Notes: generated by a model from the letters alone, not told the origin. 64,000 bases of DNA from Ornithinimicrobium tianjinense (GCF_014636495.1 NZ_BMEM01000004.1:159994-223993); one strand, 5' to 3'. Shown: positions 53,488 through 63,427, numbered from the stretch's first letter. A program made the numbers and translations.

Positions 53488-54573
53488 ATGGCAACCGTGA
53501 CCTATGACAAGGCCACCCGCATCTACCCCGGCGCCGACACACCCTCGGTCGACCAGCTCGACATCGAGGTCGCCGACGGCGAGTTCCTCGTGCTCGTCGG
53601 GCCGTCGGGCTCCGGCAAGTCGACCGCGCTGCGCATGCTGGCCGGCCTGGAGGAGGTGAACGGCGGGCGCATCCTCATCGGCGACCGCGACGTCACCCAC
53701 ATGCCGCCCAAGGACCGCGACGTGGCGATGGTCTTCCAGAACTACGCGCTCTACCCGCACATGTCGGTGGCCGACAACATGGGCTTCGCGCTCAAGATCG
53801 CCGGCAAGCCCAAGGCCGAGATCCGCCAGCGCGTCGAGGAGGCCGCCAAGATCCTCGACCTGGAGCCCTACCTGGAGCGCAAGCCCAAGGCGCTCTCCGG
53901 TGGTCAGCGTCAGCGCGTCGCCATGGGTCGCGCGATCGTGCGTCAGCCGCAGGTCTTCCTGATGGACGAGCCGCTGTCCAACCTCGACGCCAAGCTGCGC
54001 GTGCAGACCCGCACCCAGATCGCCTCGTTGCAGCGCCGTCTCGGCGTCACCACCGTCTACGTCACCCACGACCAGGTCGAGGCGATGACGATGGGCGACC
54101 GCGTCGCGGTGCTCAACTTCGGCGTGCTGCAGCAGGTCGACACCCCGCGGCGGATGTACGACCACCCCGACAACGTCTTCGTCGCCGGCTTCATCGGCTC
54201 CCCCGCCATGAACCTCATGTCGGTGCCGGTCGCCGACGGCGGCCTCAAGCTCGGCGACTACGTGCAGCCCGTCGAGCGCGACGTGCTGGGCAAGGCCACG
54301 GGCAGCGAGGTCGTCCTGGGCGTGCGCCCCGAGGACCTGGAGATCTCCGACTCCGGCCGCGGCCTGGCGATCGAGGTCGACGTGGTCGAGGAGCTCGGCG
54401 CGGACGCCTACATCTACGGCTCCATGCCCGGCCAGGACGCCGGCGACAAGCCGTTCATCGCCCGCGTGGACGGCCGGACCCCGCCGGCCAAGGGCGAGGT
54501 CGTGCACTTCCAGCCCAAGGGCGAGCACCTGCACATCTTCAACGCCGAGAGCGGCGAGCGCATCAGCGACTGA
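53488..54573 (+). CDS. Multiple-sugar ABC transporter ATPase (MsmK/UgpC type)
   Basis: This 361-residue ATPase powers sugar importers that lack their own ATPase. It has Walker A LVGPSGSGKSTALRMLAGLE, signature ALSGGQRQRVAMGRAIVR, Walker B VFLMDEPLSNLDAKLR, H-loop VYVTHDQ, and C-terminal TOBE/OB regulatory domains (about 240-361). No ATPase gene exists in the low-GC cluster, so this divergently transcribed gene is the natural partner of the MalEFG-like system and may serve others. Its base composition is native high GC, unlike the cluster. AAGGAG precedes the ATG. Confidence 0.95.
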   Translation: MATVTYDKATRIYPGADTPSVDQLDIEVADGEFLVLVGPSGSGKSTALRMLAGLEEVNGGRILIGDRDVTHMPPKDRDVAMVFQNYALYPHMSVADNMGFALKIAGKPKAEIRQRVEEAAKILDLEPYLERKPKALSGGQRQRVAMGRAIVRQPQVFLMDEPLSNLDAKLRVQTRTQIASLQRRLGVTTVYVTHDQVEAMTMGDRVAVLNFGVLQQVDTPRRMYDHPDNVFVAGFIGSPAMNLMSVPVADGGLKLGDYVQPVERDVLGKATGSEVVLGVRPEDLEISDSGRGLAIEVDVVEELGADAYIYGSMPGQDAGDKPFIARVDGRTPPAKGEVVHFQPKGEHLHIFNAESGERISD

Positions 54574-54609
54574 CGCGCTCGACGACGCCGCAGCGCGGCG
54601 CTGACGGAG

Positions 54610-54635
54610 GGGCCGGTGGCGACACCGGCCCTTCT
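54610..54635 (+). terminator. Rho-independent-type terminator after the sugar ATPase gene
   Basis: GGGCCGGTG, a GCGA loop and CACCGGCCC form a perfect 9-bp GC stem followed by TTCT. It starts 37 bases after the ATPase stop and about 40 bases before the next gene. Confidence 0.85.
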
Positions 54636-54675
54636 GGCTGCCCGGTTCGGGAGCGGGTGGCCCTAGGCTGTTCGG

Positions 54676-55923
54676 ATGGCGATCGACATCACGGCGATCT
54701 CGCCGAACCCGGCGCTGCTCGACCTCCCGTGGAGCGTCCCGCTCGAGGACTGGCCCGAGGAACACCTCGCCGCGCTCCCCCGCGGCATCTCGCGGCACGT
54801 GGTCCGATTCGTGCGGCTGGGCCAGGAGGTCATCGCGGTCAAGGAGATCAGCGAGCCACTGGCGCGCCGGGAGTTCCAGACGCTGCGCAACCTGCGCCGG
54901 CTCGGACAGCCTGCTGTCGAGCCTCTGGCCGTGGTCTCGGGGCGGGTGGCCGGGGACGGCACCGCCCTCGATGCCTGCCTCATCACCCGGCACCTTCGCT
55001 TCTCCCTCCCGTACCGCGCCGTCTTCTCCCAGCGTCTGCGCGACGACACCGCCCGCCGCACCCTTGACGCGCTCGCGGTCCTGCTCGTCCGGCTCCACCT
55101 GGCCGGGGTCTTCTGGGGTGACGTGTCGCTGTCCAACACGCTGTTCCGCCGGGACGCCGGCGACTTCGCCGCCTATCTCGTCGACGCCGAGACCGCCGAG
55201 ATCCATCCGGAGCTCTCCCGTGGCCAGCGCGAGCACGACCTCTTCGTCGCCCACGGCAACATCGCAGGCGAGCTGATGGACCTCGAGGCCGGCGGGCACC
55301 TCGACGAGGGCGAGGACCCGATCGAGATCGCCAACCGGATCATGCACCGCTACGACCTCCTCTGGAACGAGCTGACGAGCGAGGAACGCTTCGAACGCGG
55401 TGACCGGTGGAAGGTCGACGAGCGGATCCGGCGGCTCAACAACCTCGGGTTCGACGTCGACGAGCTGGAGATGAGCACCGACCTCGACGGGACCACGATC
55501 CGCATCCAGCCCAAGGTGGTCGACGCCGGCCACCACTCCCGTCGGCTCATGCGCCTCACCGGTCTGGACGTGGAGGAGAACCAGGCTCGGCGGCTGCTCA
55601 ACGACCTCGACTCCTACCGCGCGGCCACCCACCGACAGGGCGACGACGAGGAGCTCGTGGCGCACGCCTGGCTCAACCAGATCTACGAGCCGATCACCCG
55701 CACCGTCCCACCGCAGCTGCGCGACAAGCTCGAACCCGCCGAGATCTTCCACGAGCTGCTCGAGCACCGGTGGTACCTGTCCGAGCGGGCCGGGCACGAC
55801 ATACCGATCGAGGACACCGTGAGGGACTACGTCGCGACGGTCCTACCCGGCCGGCCGGACGAGGTGACCGTGCTCGGCGTCGACACCGAGGAGATCCCCA
55901 TCACCGCGATCCTGGACTCGTAG
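54676..55923 (+). CDS. DUF4032 / lipopolysaccharide-kinase-like protein
   Basis: This 415-residue protein has an N-terminal kinase-like fold. The sequence RFVRLGQEVIAVKEISEPLARREFQTLRNLRRLG holds a Lys/Glu pair, and VLLVRLHLAGVFWGDVSLSNTLFRRD replaces the HRDxxxxN loop with WGDxxxxN. AAYLVDAETAEIHPEL has an Asp in the DFG position. The C-terminal half (ERFERGDRWKVDERIRRLNNLGFDVDELEM onward) matches DUF4032. Such proteins are common in actinobacteria and have no proven substrate. A TAGGCT -10 box ends six bases before the ATG, which suggests a leaderless mRNA. It is 160 bp upstream of the protease-nuclease fusion. Confidence 0.82.
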   Translation: MAIDITAISPNPALLDLPWSVPLEDWPEEHLAALPRGISRHVVRFVRLGQEVIAVKEISEPLARREFQTLRNLRRLGQPAVEPLAVVSGRVAGDGTALDACLITRHLRFSLPYRAVFSQRLRDDTARRTLDALAVLLVRLHLAGVFWGDVSLSNTLFRRDAGDFAAYLVDAETAEIHPELSRGQREHDLFVAHGNIAGELMDLEAGGHLDEGEDPIEIANRIMHRYDLLWNELTSEERFERGDRWKVDERIRRLNNLGFDVDELEMSTDLDGTTIRIQPKVVDAGHHSRRLMRLTGLDVEENQARRLLNDLDSYRAATHRQGDDEELVAHAWLNQIYEPITRTVPPQLRDKLEPAEIFHELLEHRWYLSERAGHDIPIEDTVRDYVATVLPGRPDEVTVLGVDTEEIPITAILDS

Positions 55924-56082
55924 CGCCCAAGGGTTGCGAGCCCGGCTCGTGCGCGGGCCCAGTGCCCGCCGGCAGCCATGGGAGCAGGGCGCGCAGGCTC
56001 GGCGGCCCCTTGTGGGAAGTCAGCCAAGGGCGGGAGCATGAGGTGACGCGAGGCCCGCGCCGTCCACCCGACGAGGAGCGCC

Positions 56083-58392
56083 ATGAAGACCCCCTACCCC
56101 GGTGACCAGGTGCTCGACATCGACCAGGCGCTGGCCGCGGCTACCCGCTACGAGAAGAAGCTGCCCGAGGCGAGCGCCGATCCTGCACCGCCCGCGGACC
56201 CCCAGTCCCGGAGGCGCAAGAAGTACGTCCTGGAGTCCCTGAGCGCCGAACGGGCACGCGCGATCGTGGCTGAGGCGGAGGCCCACCCCTCGGGGCCCGA
56301 GCCGGTCGCGGCCGCGCCGGCCCCTGGACCCGCACCGACCGCCGAGCCGACGACCGTCCCACCGTCCGAGGGCCCCTCGCCCGTCATCGTCGTGCCACCG
56401 GCGACGGTCCTCGCCGAGACCCCGACGACGGCCCAGGACACGCTGTCGACCTTGGCGCAGGAGCGCATCATCGGCTCCTCCGACCTGCAGGACATCAACT
56501 ACCTCGAGCTGGCCGTCGCGGTCGCGCGCGCCGTCTGCCGGATCCGCATCGGGGCGGGCGCCGGCACCGGCTTCCTGGTCGGTCCGGGGCTGGTGATGAC
56601 CAACAACCACGTGATCCGCTCCGCGGACGCCGCCCTCACCGCCGAGGCGCAGTTCGACTACCAGGAGAACGCCTCCGGCGAGCTGCTCCCGGTCCAGTCC
56701 TTCCGCTTCGACCCGGCCCGGTTCTTCGTCACGGACCCGGTCCTCGACTTCACCGTCGTGGCCGTCCAGCCCACCTCCGGCAGGGGCGTGCCGGTCTCGG
56801 GCTACCCCTGGGTGCAGCTCATCGCGACGCTCGGCAAGGCCGAGGCGGGCGAGCCGGTCAACATCGTCCAGCACCCCCGGGGCGGCCTGAAGCAGGTGGC
56901 GCTGCGCAGCAACGACGTCATCCTCATCCCCAGCGGGAAGTCCGACTTCCTCTACTACACGACGGACACCGAGCCCGGCTCCTCGGGCTCCCCCTGCTTC
57001 AACGACCAGTGGGAGCTCATCGCGCTGCACCACTCCGGCGTGCCCCGCACCGACGGCGACCGGATCCTGCGTCGCGACGGCACGCCCTGGGACCAGGCGG
57101 TCGACGACCCCGGCCTCATCGACTGGATCGCCAACGAGGGCGCGCGCGTCTCGGCGATAGTCGCCTCGCTGAGGGCGATGGACCTCGCCCAGCTGCCCGC
57201 GGACCTGCGCGAGGAGATGCTCACCGCGACCCCGCCCAACCCGGTCGAGCTCGCCCGCCGCGGCGCGCCGGGGCCGGAGCGTATGCCGTCGCCCTCGACC
57301 GTGGTCGCGGCCGGGGCTGGCGCCGGGGCGGGGGTGGCCGTGCCCGGGCCGGGCGGGTCGGTCTCGTTCACCGTCCCCCTGACCGTCACCGTGTCCCTGG
57401 GGACGGCCGCGGCACCGGGCGGCGCGCTCCCGCTCGGTGCCGCGGGAGCGTCGACGGACCTCCCGCCGGACTCCACCCTGCAGGAGGTCGCTGTGGACGC
57501 CGACTGGGGCGGCCGCCGCGGCTACGACCCGGGCTTCCTCGGCATACGGGTCCCCCTCCCCCGGCTCTCGCGGGCGATGAAGGCCCGCAGCGTGGTGGTG
57601 CCGGAGCGGTTCCGGGTCGGCCGCGACCGCCACGTGCTCGCCTACCACCACTTCTCGCTCGCCATGAACTCCGAGCGCCGGTTCGCGTGGTACAGCGCCG
57701 CCAACGTCGACGGCCAGGCCCGCCCGGACCTGCCCAGGCGCCGCGACCGCTGGTTCGTGGACCCGCGCATCGACGACCCCCGCGCTCCCGTCCACCAGCT
57801 GGGCGAGGACCTGTACGCGGCGAAGAACACCGACCGCGGGCACCTGACACGCTACGCCGACGTCGCCTGGGGCACGGTGGAGGAGGCGATGGCCGCGGCC
57901 GCCGACTCCTTCCACTTCACCAACGCCTGCCTGCAGCTGGACGGCTTCAACCAGCGCACCGCCCGTTGGCAGGGCATCGAGCAGTTCCTGCTGGAGCGCA
58001 AGGCCACCGCGGAGCAGCGGCGCATCAGCGTCGCCACCGGCCCGGTGTTCCGCGCGAGCGACCCGGCATACCGCAACGACCACATGGACGCGCCGGCGCG
58101 GATCCCCCTCGCCTTCTGGAAGGTGTGCGCCCTGGTGCGCCCGGACGGGACGCTGTCGGCCACGGCGTTCGTGCTGGACCAGCAGGACATCACCGGCCTG
58201 CCCGGCTTCGAGGCCACCCTCGACGTCGCGACGGTCCAGACCACCGTGGCCGCGGTCGAGGAACTCACGGGGCTCACCTTCCCGGTCCTGCGCGACCACG
58301 ACCACCTGGCCGCCGGCGGGGACCCGGGCACCCTCGAGGTCTCGGGACGCAGGGTGATCCCGATCCGGGCCTACGACGACATCATGATCTGA
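56083..58392 (+). CDS. Trypsin-like protease fused to DNA/RNA non-specific endonuclease
   Basis: This 769-residue cytoplasmic protein has no signal peptide or membrane helix. Residues 1-120 hold helices and a Pro/Ala linker. Residues about 125-365 are a trypsin-like peptidase with His176 (VMTNNHVIR), Asp222 (VLDFTVVAV) and Ser301 (EPGSSGSPCF); the lead-in ERIIGSSDLQDINYLELA is conserved in related bacterial peptidases. After a Gly/Ala-rich linker (400-450), residues about 475-769 form a NUC1/NucA-type endonuclease with the DRGH motif at 584-587 (NTDRGHLTRYAD), and FTNACLQLDGFN supplies the metal-binding Asn region. The pairing suggests a protease-gated nuclease of a conflict or cell-death system; this is inference. 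Confidence 0.88.
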   Translation: MKTPYPGDQVLDIDQALAAATRYEKKLPEASADPAPPADPQSRRRKKYVLESLSAERARAIVAEAEAHPSGPEPVAAAPAPGPAPTAEPTTVPPSEGPSPVIVVPPATVLAETPTTAQDTLSTLAQERIIGSSDLQDINYLELAVAVARAVCRIRIGAGAGTGFLVGPGLVMTNNHVIRSADAALTAEAQFDYQENASGELLPVQSFRFDPARFFVTDPVLDFTVVAVQPTSGRGVPVSGYPWVQLIATLGKAEAGEPVNIVQHPRGGLKQVALRSNDVILIPSGKSDFLYYTTDTEPGSSGSPCFNDQWELIALHHSGVPRTDGDRILRRDGTPWDQAVDDPGLIDWIANEGARVSAIVASLRAMDLAQLPADLREEMLTATPPNPVELARRGAPGPERMPSPSTVVAAGAGAGAGVAVPGPGGSVSFTVPLTVTVSLGTAAAPGGALPLGAAGASTDLPPDSTLQEVAVDADWGGRRGYDPGFLGIRVPLPRLSRAMKARSVVVPERFRVGRDRHVLAYHHFSLAMNSERRFAWYSAANVDGQARPDLPRRRDRWFVDPRIDDPRAPVHQLGEDLYAAKNTDRGHLTRYADVAWGTVEEAMAAAADSFHFTNACLQLDGFNQRTARWQGIEQFLLERKATAEQRRISVATGPVFRASDPAYRNDHMDAPARIPLAFWKVCALVRPDGTLSATAFVLDQQDITGLPGFEATLDVATVQTTVAAVEELTGLTFPVLRDHDHLAAGGDPGTLEVSGRRVIPIRAYDDIMI

Positions 58393-58504
58393 CACCAGCG
58401 ACGTGGGGCCGGACACTCACTCGACGTTCGGGACCCCTTCCGCGGGGCCAGCGGCGGCCGCGGCGCGGCGCGTCCTCGAGCGCTCTTGCCCGGGGAGGGC
58501 CCCG

Positions 58505-59467
58505 TCAGTCGCGCTTGCGGCCGACGGAGATCTCGTAGAGAGCGACCGCGGTCGCGATGCCGGCGTTGAGGGACTCGGTCACCCCGGAGATCGGGATCGA
58601 GACGATCTGGTCGCAGGTCTCGCGGACGAGCCGGGACAGGCCCTTGCCCTCGGACCCGACGACGACCACGAGCGGTCGGTCGGAGAGTGCGAGGCCGGGC
58701 AGCTCGACGTCGCCGTCACCGTCGAGGCCGATGACGAAGAAGCCGGCCTTGCGGTAGGCCTCGAGCGCCCGGGTCAGATTGGTCGCTTGCGCCACGGGGA
58801 TGCGGGCGGCCGCGCCGGCGGCCGTCTTCCACGCCGACGCGGTCATCCCGACCGAGCGCCGCGACGGCACGACCACGCCGTGGCCGCCGAAGGCGCCGAC
58901 CGAGCGGATGATCGCGCCGAGGTTGCGCGGGTCGGTCACCCCGTCGAGGGCGACGATGAGCGGGAGCCCGGGCAGCTCGACGTCGAGCAGGTCGTCGGGG
59001 TGGGCGTACTCGTAGGCGGGCACCTGCAGCGCCAGCCCCTGGTGCACGGCGCCGTCGGTGATCCGGTCCAGCTCGGTGCGCGGGGTCTCCAGCACGGCGA
59101 CGCCCTGCTCGGTCGCCAGCGTGATCGACTCCTTGACCCGGTCGTCGGACTCCATCCGCGAGGCCACGTAGAGCGTGCTCGCCGGGATGTGGGTGCGCAG
59201 CGCCTCGAGGACGCTGTTGCGCCCCGCCACGACCTCCGAGGAGCCCTTCGTGCTGCCGCGGCGGGCCGGTGCCCGGCGCGCCGCCGCCCCGGCGGCCTTG
59301 GCGTCGCGCGCCGCCCGACGCGCGGCCGGGTGACCGACCCGGTCCTCGGCTCGCGGGGTCGGTCCCTTGCCCTTCAGCTGCTTGCGGCGCTGGCCGCCCG
59401 AGCCGACGACCGCGCCCTTCTTGTTGCTCGTCCGTGCGCCGCGTCGACGCTGGTTGCCGGTAGCCAT
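58505..59467 (-). CDS. rlmB: 23S rRNA 2'-O-ribose methyltransferase (RlmB/TrmH, SPOUT)
   Basis: This 320-residue protein methylates a 23S rRNA guanosine ribose (G2251 in E. coli). The N-terminal 70 residues are a very basic extension (KQLKGKGPTPRAED, AARRAARDAKAAGAAARR) seen in actinobacterial members. The substrate-binding domain starts at VVAGRNSVLEALRT. The SPOUT knot motifs are VALDGVTDPRNLGAIIRSVGAFG, VVVGSEGKGLSRLVRETCD, and IPISGVTESLNAGIATAVALYE. The gene follows cysS by 17 bases on the same strand, a gene order seen often in actinobacteria. Confidence 0.95.
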   Translation of the reverse strand: MATGNQRRRGARTSNKKGAVVGSGGQRRKQLKGKGPTPRAEDRVGHPAARRAARDAKAAGAAARRAPARRGSTKGSSEVVAGRNSVLEALRTHIPASTLYVASRMESDDRVKESITLATEQGVAVLETPRTELDRITDGAVHQGLALQVPAYEYAHPDDLLDVELPGLPLIVALDGVTDPRNLGAIIRSVGAFGGHGVVVPSRRSVGMTASAWKTAAGAAARIPVAQATNLTRALEAYRKAGFFVIGLDGDGDVELPGLALSDRPLVVVVGSEGKGLSRLVRETCDQIVSIPISGVTESLNAGIATAVALYEISVGRKRD

Positions 59468-59484
59468 GTCTGTCTCCTCTGCCC

Positions 59485-60942
59485 TCAGCGCAGCGACCAG
59501 CGCGCGCCGGAAGGGGTGTCCTCGATCACGACGCCGAGCGCCGTGAGCCGGTCGCGGATGGCGTCGGCCTCCGCGAAGTTCTTCTCCGCGCGGGCGGTCC
59601 CCCGTGCCTGCAGCCGCTCCTCGACGAGCGCCGCGAGCACCTGCGTGGCTGCGTCCGAGCCAGCGGGCTCGGCCCCCCAGACCTCGTCCAGGGGGTTGAC
59701 CCCGAGGACGTCGAGCATGGCGAGCAGCTGCAGCAGCGAGCGCCGGGTGGCCTCCTGGTCCACGGAGTCGGGGTGCGCGTCGATCGCGCGGTTGCCCTCG
59801 CGGACCGCGCCGAAGACGACCGCGAGCGCGCCCGGCACGTTGACGTCGTCGTCGAGCGCCTCGCGGAAGGCGGGCGGGAAGGCCTCCACCGCCGGGAGCG
59901 CGCGCGCCTGCGCGACCAGCTGGTCAGAGGGCTCGCCGACGACCTCGCGAGCGCGCGCGACATACCCCTCGATCCGTTCGACCGCGGCGAGCGCCTCCTC
60001 GAACGACCCCTCTGCGTACTCGATGGTGGAGCGGTAGTGGGCGGCGCCGAGGTAGTAGCGCAGCACCAGCGGGCGGACGGTGCGAGCCAGCTCGAGCACC
60101 GCCAGCGCGTTGCCGAGCGACTTGCCCATCTTGGCGCCCTTGACCGTCACCCAGGCGTTGTGCAGCCAGAAGTTGGCAAAACCGAGCCCAGCCGCGCGCG
60201 ACTGCGCCTGCTCGTTCTCGTGGTGCGGGAAGCGCAGGTCGACGCCGCCGCCGTGGATGTCGAAGGCGTCACCGAGGTACTTGCGCGCCATCGCCGAGCA
60301 CTCCAGGTGCCAGCCCGGACGGCCGCGACCGTAGGGCGTCGGCCAGGACGCCGTCTCCGGCTCAGCCGACTTGGACCCCTTCCACAGCGCGAAGTCGCGG
60401 GGGTCGCGCTTGCCGCGGGGGTCGGCGTCGGTCGCCGGCTCCATGTCCTCGATCGACTGCCGGGTCAGCTCGCCATAGGCGGGCCAGGAGCGCACGTCGA
60501 AGTAGACGTCGCCCGAGCCGTCCTCGGCGGCGTAGGCGTGGCCGCGCTCGATGAGCAGCTGGATCAGCTCCAGCTGCTCGGTGATGTGCCCGGTCGCGCG
60601 GGGCTCGTAGGTCGGCGGCAGCACGCCGAGCAGCTCCAGCGCCTCGGTCGTCTCCCGCTCGTGCAGGTAGGACCACGCCCACCACGGCTGCCCCGCCTCG
60701 GCCGACTTGGCCAGGATCTTGTCGTCGATGTCGGTGACGTTGCGGACGAGCGTGACGTCATACCCGTGCCCGCGCTCGAGCCAGCGCCGCAGGATGTCGA
60801 AGGCGACCGCGAAGCGGACGTGCCCGATGTGCGGGCTGCCCTGCGTGGTGAGACCGCAGATGTAGATGCCGACCTTGCCGGGCTCGAGCGGCGCGAAGAG
60901 GCGCAGCTCGCGGGAGGCGGTGTCGTACAGGTGCAGGGTCAC
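59485..60942 (-). CDS. cysS: Cysteine-tRNA ligase (CysS)
   Basis: CysS charges tRNA-Cys. The protein of about 485 residues has the class I motifs [19 protein letters not shown] (HIGH, with zinc-binding Cys before it), [21 protein letters not shown] with further zinc ligands, [10 protein letters not shown], and the KMSKS-equivalent [11 protein letters not shown]. Position 60942 ([15 protein letters not shown]) is preferred over the GTG two codons upstream because relatives start here. The C-terminal DALR-like domain ends in [25 protein letters not shown]. It is longer than the related mycothiol enzyme MshC, which lacks this C-terminal domain. rlmB follows after 17 bases. Confidence 0.96.
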   Translation of the reverse strand: MTLHLYDTASRELRLFAPLEPGKVGIYICGLTTQGSPHIGHVRFAVAFDILRRWLERGHGYDVTLVRNVTDIDDKILAKSAEAGQPWWAWSYLHERETTEALELLGVLPPTYEPRATGHITEQLELIQLLIERGHAYAAEDGSGDVYFDVRSWPAYGELTRQSIEDMEPATDADPRGKRDPRDFALWKGSKSAEPETASWPTPYGRGRPGWHLECSAMARKYLGDAFDIHGGGVDLRFPHHENEQAQSRAAGLGFANFWLHNAWVTVKGAKMGKSLGNALAVLELARTVRPLVLRYYLGAAHYRSTIEYAEGSFEEALAAVERIEGYVARAREVVGEPSDQLVAQARALPAVEAFPPAFREALDDDVNVPGALAVVFGAVREGNRAIDAHPDSVDQEATRRSLLQLLAMLDVLGVNPLDEVWGAEPAGSDAATQVLAALVEERLQARGTARAEKNFAEADAIRDRLTALGVVIEDTPSGARWSLR

Positions 60943-61003
60943 CCGCACAGGTTACCGGGGGTATGCCGCGCCGCCCGCCTCGTGCGTCGCTAGCGTGACG
61001 ACC

Positions 61004-63292
61004 ATGCCTGTCGTCCACGAGAGCGACCACGCCCGCCTCACCGTCCTCACGCCATACCTCGTCCGGGTCGAGTGGTCACCCTCCGGCCGCTTCGAGGACC
61101 GCCCGACCCAGGTGGTGCTCGAGCGCGACCTCGGTCCGGTGGACGCGCGGGTGACCCCCGTCGAGGACGGCGTGGAGATCGTGACGGAGGGATTCGAGCT
61201 GGCCTACACCGGTGGGCCCTTCACCGAGTCCAGCCTGTCCCTGCAGGTCAGGGGCGGTGTCACGGCCTACCACTCGGTGTGGAGGTATGGCGTGCCGCAG
61301 CGCCCCGCGTGGGCGCTGGACGGCACCGCGCGCACCCTCGACGAGGTCGACGGCCGCACCGAGCTGGAGCCCGGGATCGTCTCGCGGGACGGCTACGCCG
61401 TCCTCGACGACTCGACCGGCCTGGTCCGCACCGGCCCGCTGGTGACCGACGTGGCGGCGCGCGAGCCGGGGACCGTCGACCTCTACGTCTTCGCCCACGG
61501 GCTGGACTTCCGCGGGGCGCTGCGCGACTACTACGCGCTGACAGGGCCGACGCCGCTGCTGCCGCGCTACGTCCTGGGCAACTGGTGGAGCCGCTATCAC
61601 CCCTACTCCGCGGACGAGTACCTCGCCCTCCTCGACCGCTTCGCCGCCGAGCGCATGCCCTTCTCCGTGGCGGTGCTCGACATGGACTGGCACGTCACCG
61701 ACCCCGATCCCCGCTTCGGCAGCGGGTGGACGGGCTACACCTGGGACCGCGGGCTCTTCCCCGACCCGGCCGGCTTCCTGCGCGAGCTGCACGAGCGCGG
61801 GTTGCGGGTCACGCTCAACGACCACCCGGCCGACGGCGTGCGGGCCCACGAGGAGGCCTACCCCGCGATGGCGCGCGCGCTCGGCGTCGACCCGCAGAGC
61901 GAGGTGCCGCTGAGCTTCGACGTGACCGACGCCGCCTGGCTGCGCGCGTTCTTCGACCACGTCGCGCACCCGATGGAGCGGGACGGGGTCGACTTCTGGT
62001 GGATCGACTGGCAGTCCGGGCCGTGGTCGCGGCTGCCCGGCCTGGACCCGCTGCGGGCGCTCAACGAGGTGCACTTCGACGAGCTGGCCTCGACCGGGCG
62101 GCGGCCGGTGGTCTTCAGCCGCTACGCCGGGCCGGGCTCGCACCGCACGCCGATCGGCTTCTCCGGCGACACCGTGATCTCCTGGGCCTCCCTGCGCTTC
62201 CAGCCCGAGTTCACCGCCAGCGCCAGCAACATCGGCTACGGCTGGTGGAGCCACGACATCGGCGGTCACTGGGGCGGGGTCAAGGACGTCGAGCTGGCGG
62301 TCCGCTGGGTCCAGCTCGGGGTGTGGTCGCCGGTCAACCGGCTGCACGCGACCTCCAGCCCCTTCCAGGGCAAGGAGCCGTGGCGCTTCGGCCCGGAGGC
62401 GGCTGCCCTGATGGGCGAGGCGCTCCGCCTGCGGCACCGGCTGCTGCCCTACCTGGCGACGATGGCGGAGCGCGCCAGCGCCGAGGGCGTCCCGCTGGTC
62501 GAGCCGGTCTACCACCGGCACCCCGAGCGCGACGAGGCCTACGCCCACCGCGCGAGCTACTTCTTCGGCGCGGACCTGCTCTGCGCGCCGGTCGTCGAGC
62601 CGCGCGACGCCCGCACCGGCCTGGCCCGGGTCGACCTCTGGCTGCCGCCGGGCACCTGGTGGGACCTGGAGACCGGGCGGCGCTACAGCGGCGGCGAGCA
62701 CGGGCGCACGCTGGCCGCCTACCGCGACCTGACCCACACCGTCGCGCTGGCCGGGGCCGGCACCGTGCTGCCCCTGGTGGCCGAGGACGAGGTCGGCAAC
62801 GGTGTCGCCCTCCCCCACCACCTGGACGTGCAGGTCTTCCCCGGCGCCGACGGGCAGCACGTCCTGGTCGAGGACGACGACGGGCCGTCGGCCACGCGGC
62901 GTCTCGCGCGCACGCCCCTGCGCTGGGACGACGCCGCGCGCACGCTGACGATCGGCCCGGCGCAGGGCGACCTGGACGTCGTCCCGGCCCGCCGGACCTG
63001 GACCGTGCGCGGCGTCGGCCTCGTGGGCGACCCGGTCGTCCGCACCGACGTGCCGACCGACCGGGCGCTCACCGTGCACCTGGGCGGGGACCTGCTCCTG
63101 CTTCGCCCGCTGGACGAGTGCTTCGCCATCCTCGACGCCGCCCAGGTCGAGCACCTCACCAAGGACCGGGTATGGCGTCTGCTCACCGCCCCGGACAGCT
63201 CACCGACCGCGGTGCTCGGGCAGCTGGCGGCGCTCGACCTCGACCCGTCCCTGCACGGCGCGCTGGTGGAGGTGCTCACCGCGGGCGGGTGA
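61004..63292 (+). CDS. GH31 alpha-glucosidase/alpha-xylosidase-like enzyme
   Basis: This 762-residue glycosidase has the GH31 plan: an N-terminal beta-sandwich (about residues 1-190), the barrel from PRYVLGNWWSRYHPYSADEYLALL, and C-terminal beta domains. The nucleophile is the Asp in VDFWWIDWQSG, and the acid/base is the Asp in IGFSGDTVISW. WWSHDIGGHWGGVKDVEL is the late conserved motif. No signal peptide is present, so it acts on imported oligosaccharides. A TAGCGT -10 box ends seven bases before the ATG, another leaderless candidate. It could act downstream of the glucan cluster, but it lies 8 kb away and is not co-transcribed. Confidence 0.92.
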   Translation: MPVVHESDHARLTVLTPYLVRVEWSPSGRFEDRPTQVVLERDLGPVDARVTPVEDGVEIVTEGFELAYTGGPFTESSLSLQVRGGVTAYHSVWRYGVPQRPAWALDGTARTLDEVDGRTELEPGIVSRDGYAVLDDSTGLVRTGPLVTDVAAREPGTVDLYVFAHGLDFRGALRDYYALTGPTPLLPRYVLGNWWSRYHPYSADEYLALLDRFAAERMPFSVAVLDMDWHVTDPDPRFGSGWTGYTWDRGLFPDPAGFLRELHERGLRVTLNDHPADGVRAHEEAYPAMARALGVDPQSEVPLSFDVTDAAWLRAFFDHVAHPMERDGVDFWWIDWQSGPWSRLPGLDPLRALNEVHFDELASTGRRPVVFSRYAGPGSHRTPIGFSGDTVISWASLRFQPEFTASASNIGYGWWSHDIGGHWGGVKDVELAVRWVQLGVWSPVNRLHATSSPFQGKEPWRFGPEAAALMGEALRLRHRLLPYLATMAERASAEGVPLVEPVYHRHPERDEAYAHRASYFFGADLLCAPVVEPRDARTGLARVDLWLPPGTWWDLETGRRYSGGEHGRTLAAYRDLTHTVALAGAGTVLPLVAEDEVGNGVALPHHLDVQVFPGADGQHVLVEDDDGPSATRRLARTPLRWDDAARTLTIGPAQGDLDVVPARRTWTVRGVGLVGDPVVRTDVPTDRALTVHLGGDLLLLRPLDECFAILDAAQVEHLTKDRVWRLLTAPDSSPTAVLGQLAALDLDPSLHGALVEVLTAGG

Positions 63293-63359
63293 GCCGCCCA
63301 CGCCTGTCGCCTCAGGCCGCCGAGAGGCCGACCGAGGTCGCCGCCCCCACGTGACCATG

Positions 63360-63427
63360 GATGTGCACGGCTGTTGTGTCACAGGCAATGCCAGGGCATT
63401 CGTTGTGTCACGACAGCCGTGCACATC
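63360..63427. repeat. Inverted-repeat element with 15-bp arms and internal repeats
   Basis: GATGTGCACGGCTGT (63360-63374) and ACAGCCGTGCACATC (63413-63427) are perfect complements. Between them TTGTGTCAC occurs twice as a direct repeat (63374-63382 and 63403-63411), and AATGCC/GGCATT form a small inner inverted repeat. It lies in the 393-bp gap after the GH31 gene. Confidence 0.85.

Noticed and set aside
59485-60942. MshC (mycothiol cysteine ligase) instead of CysS
   Set aside because: The protein has the full C-terminal tRNA-binding part and the rlmB neighbour; MshC is shorter and lacks it.
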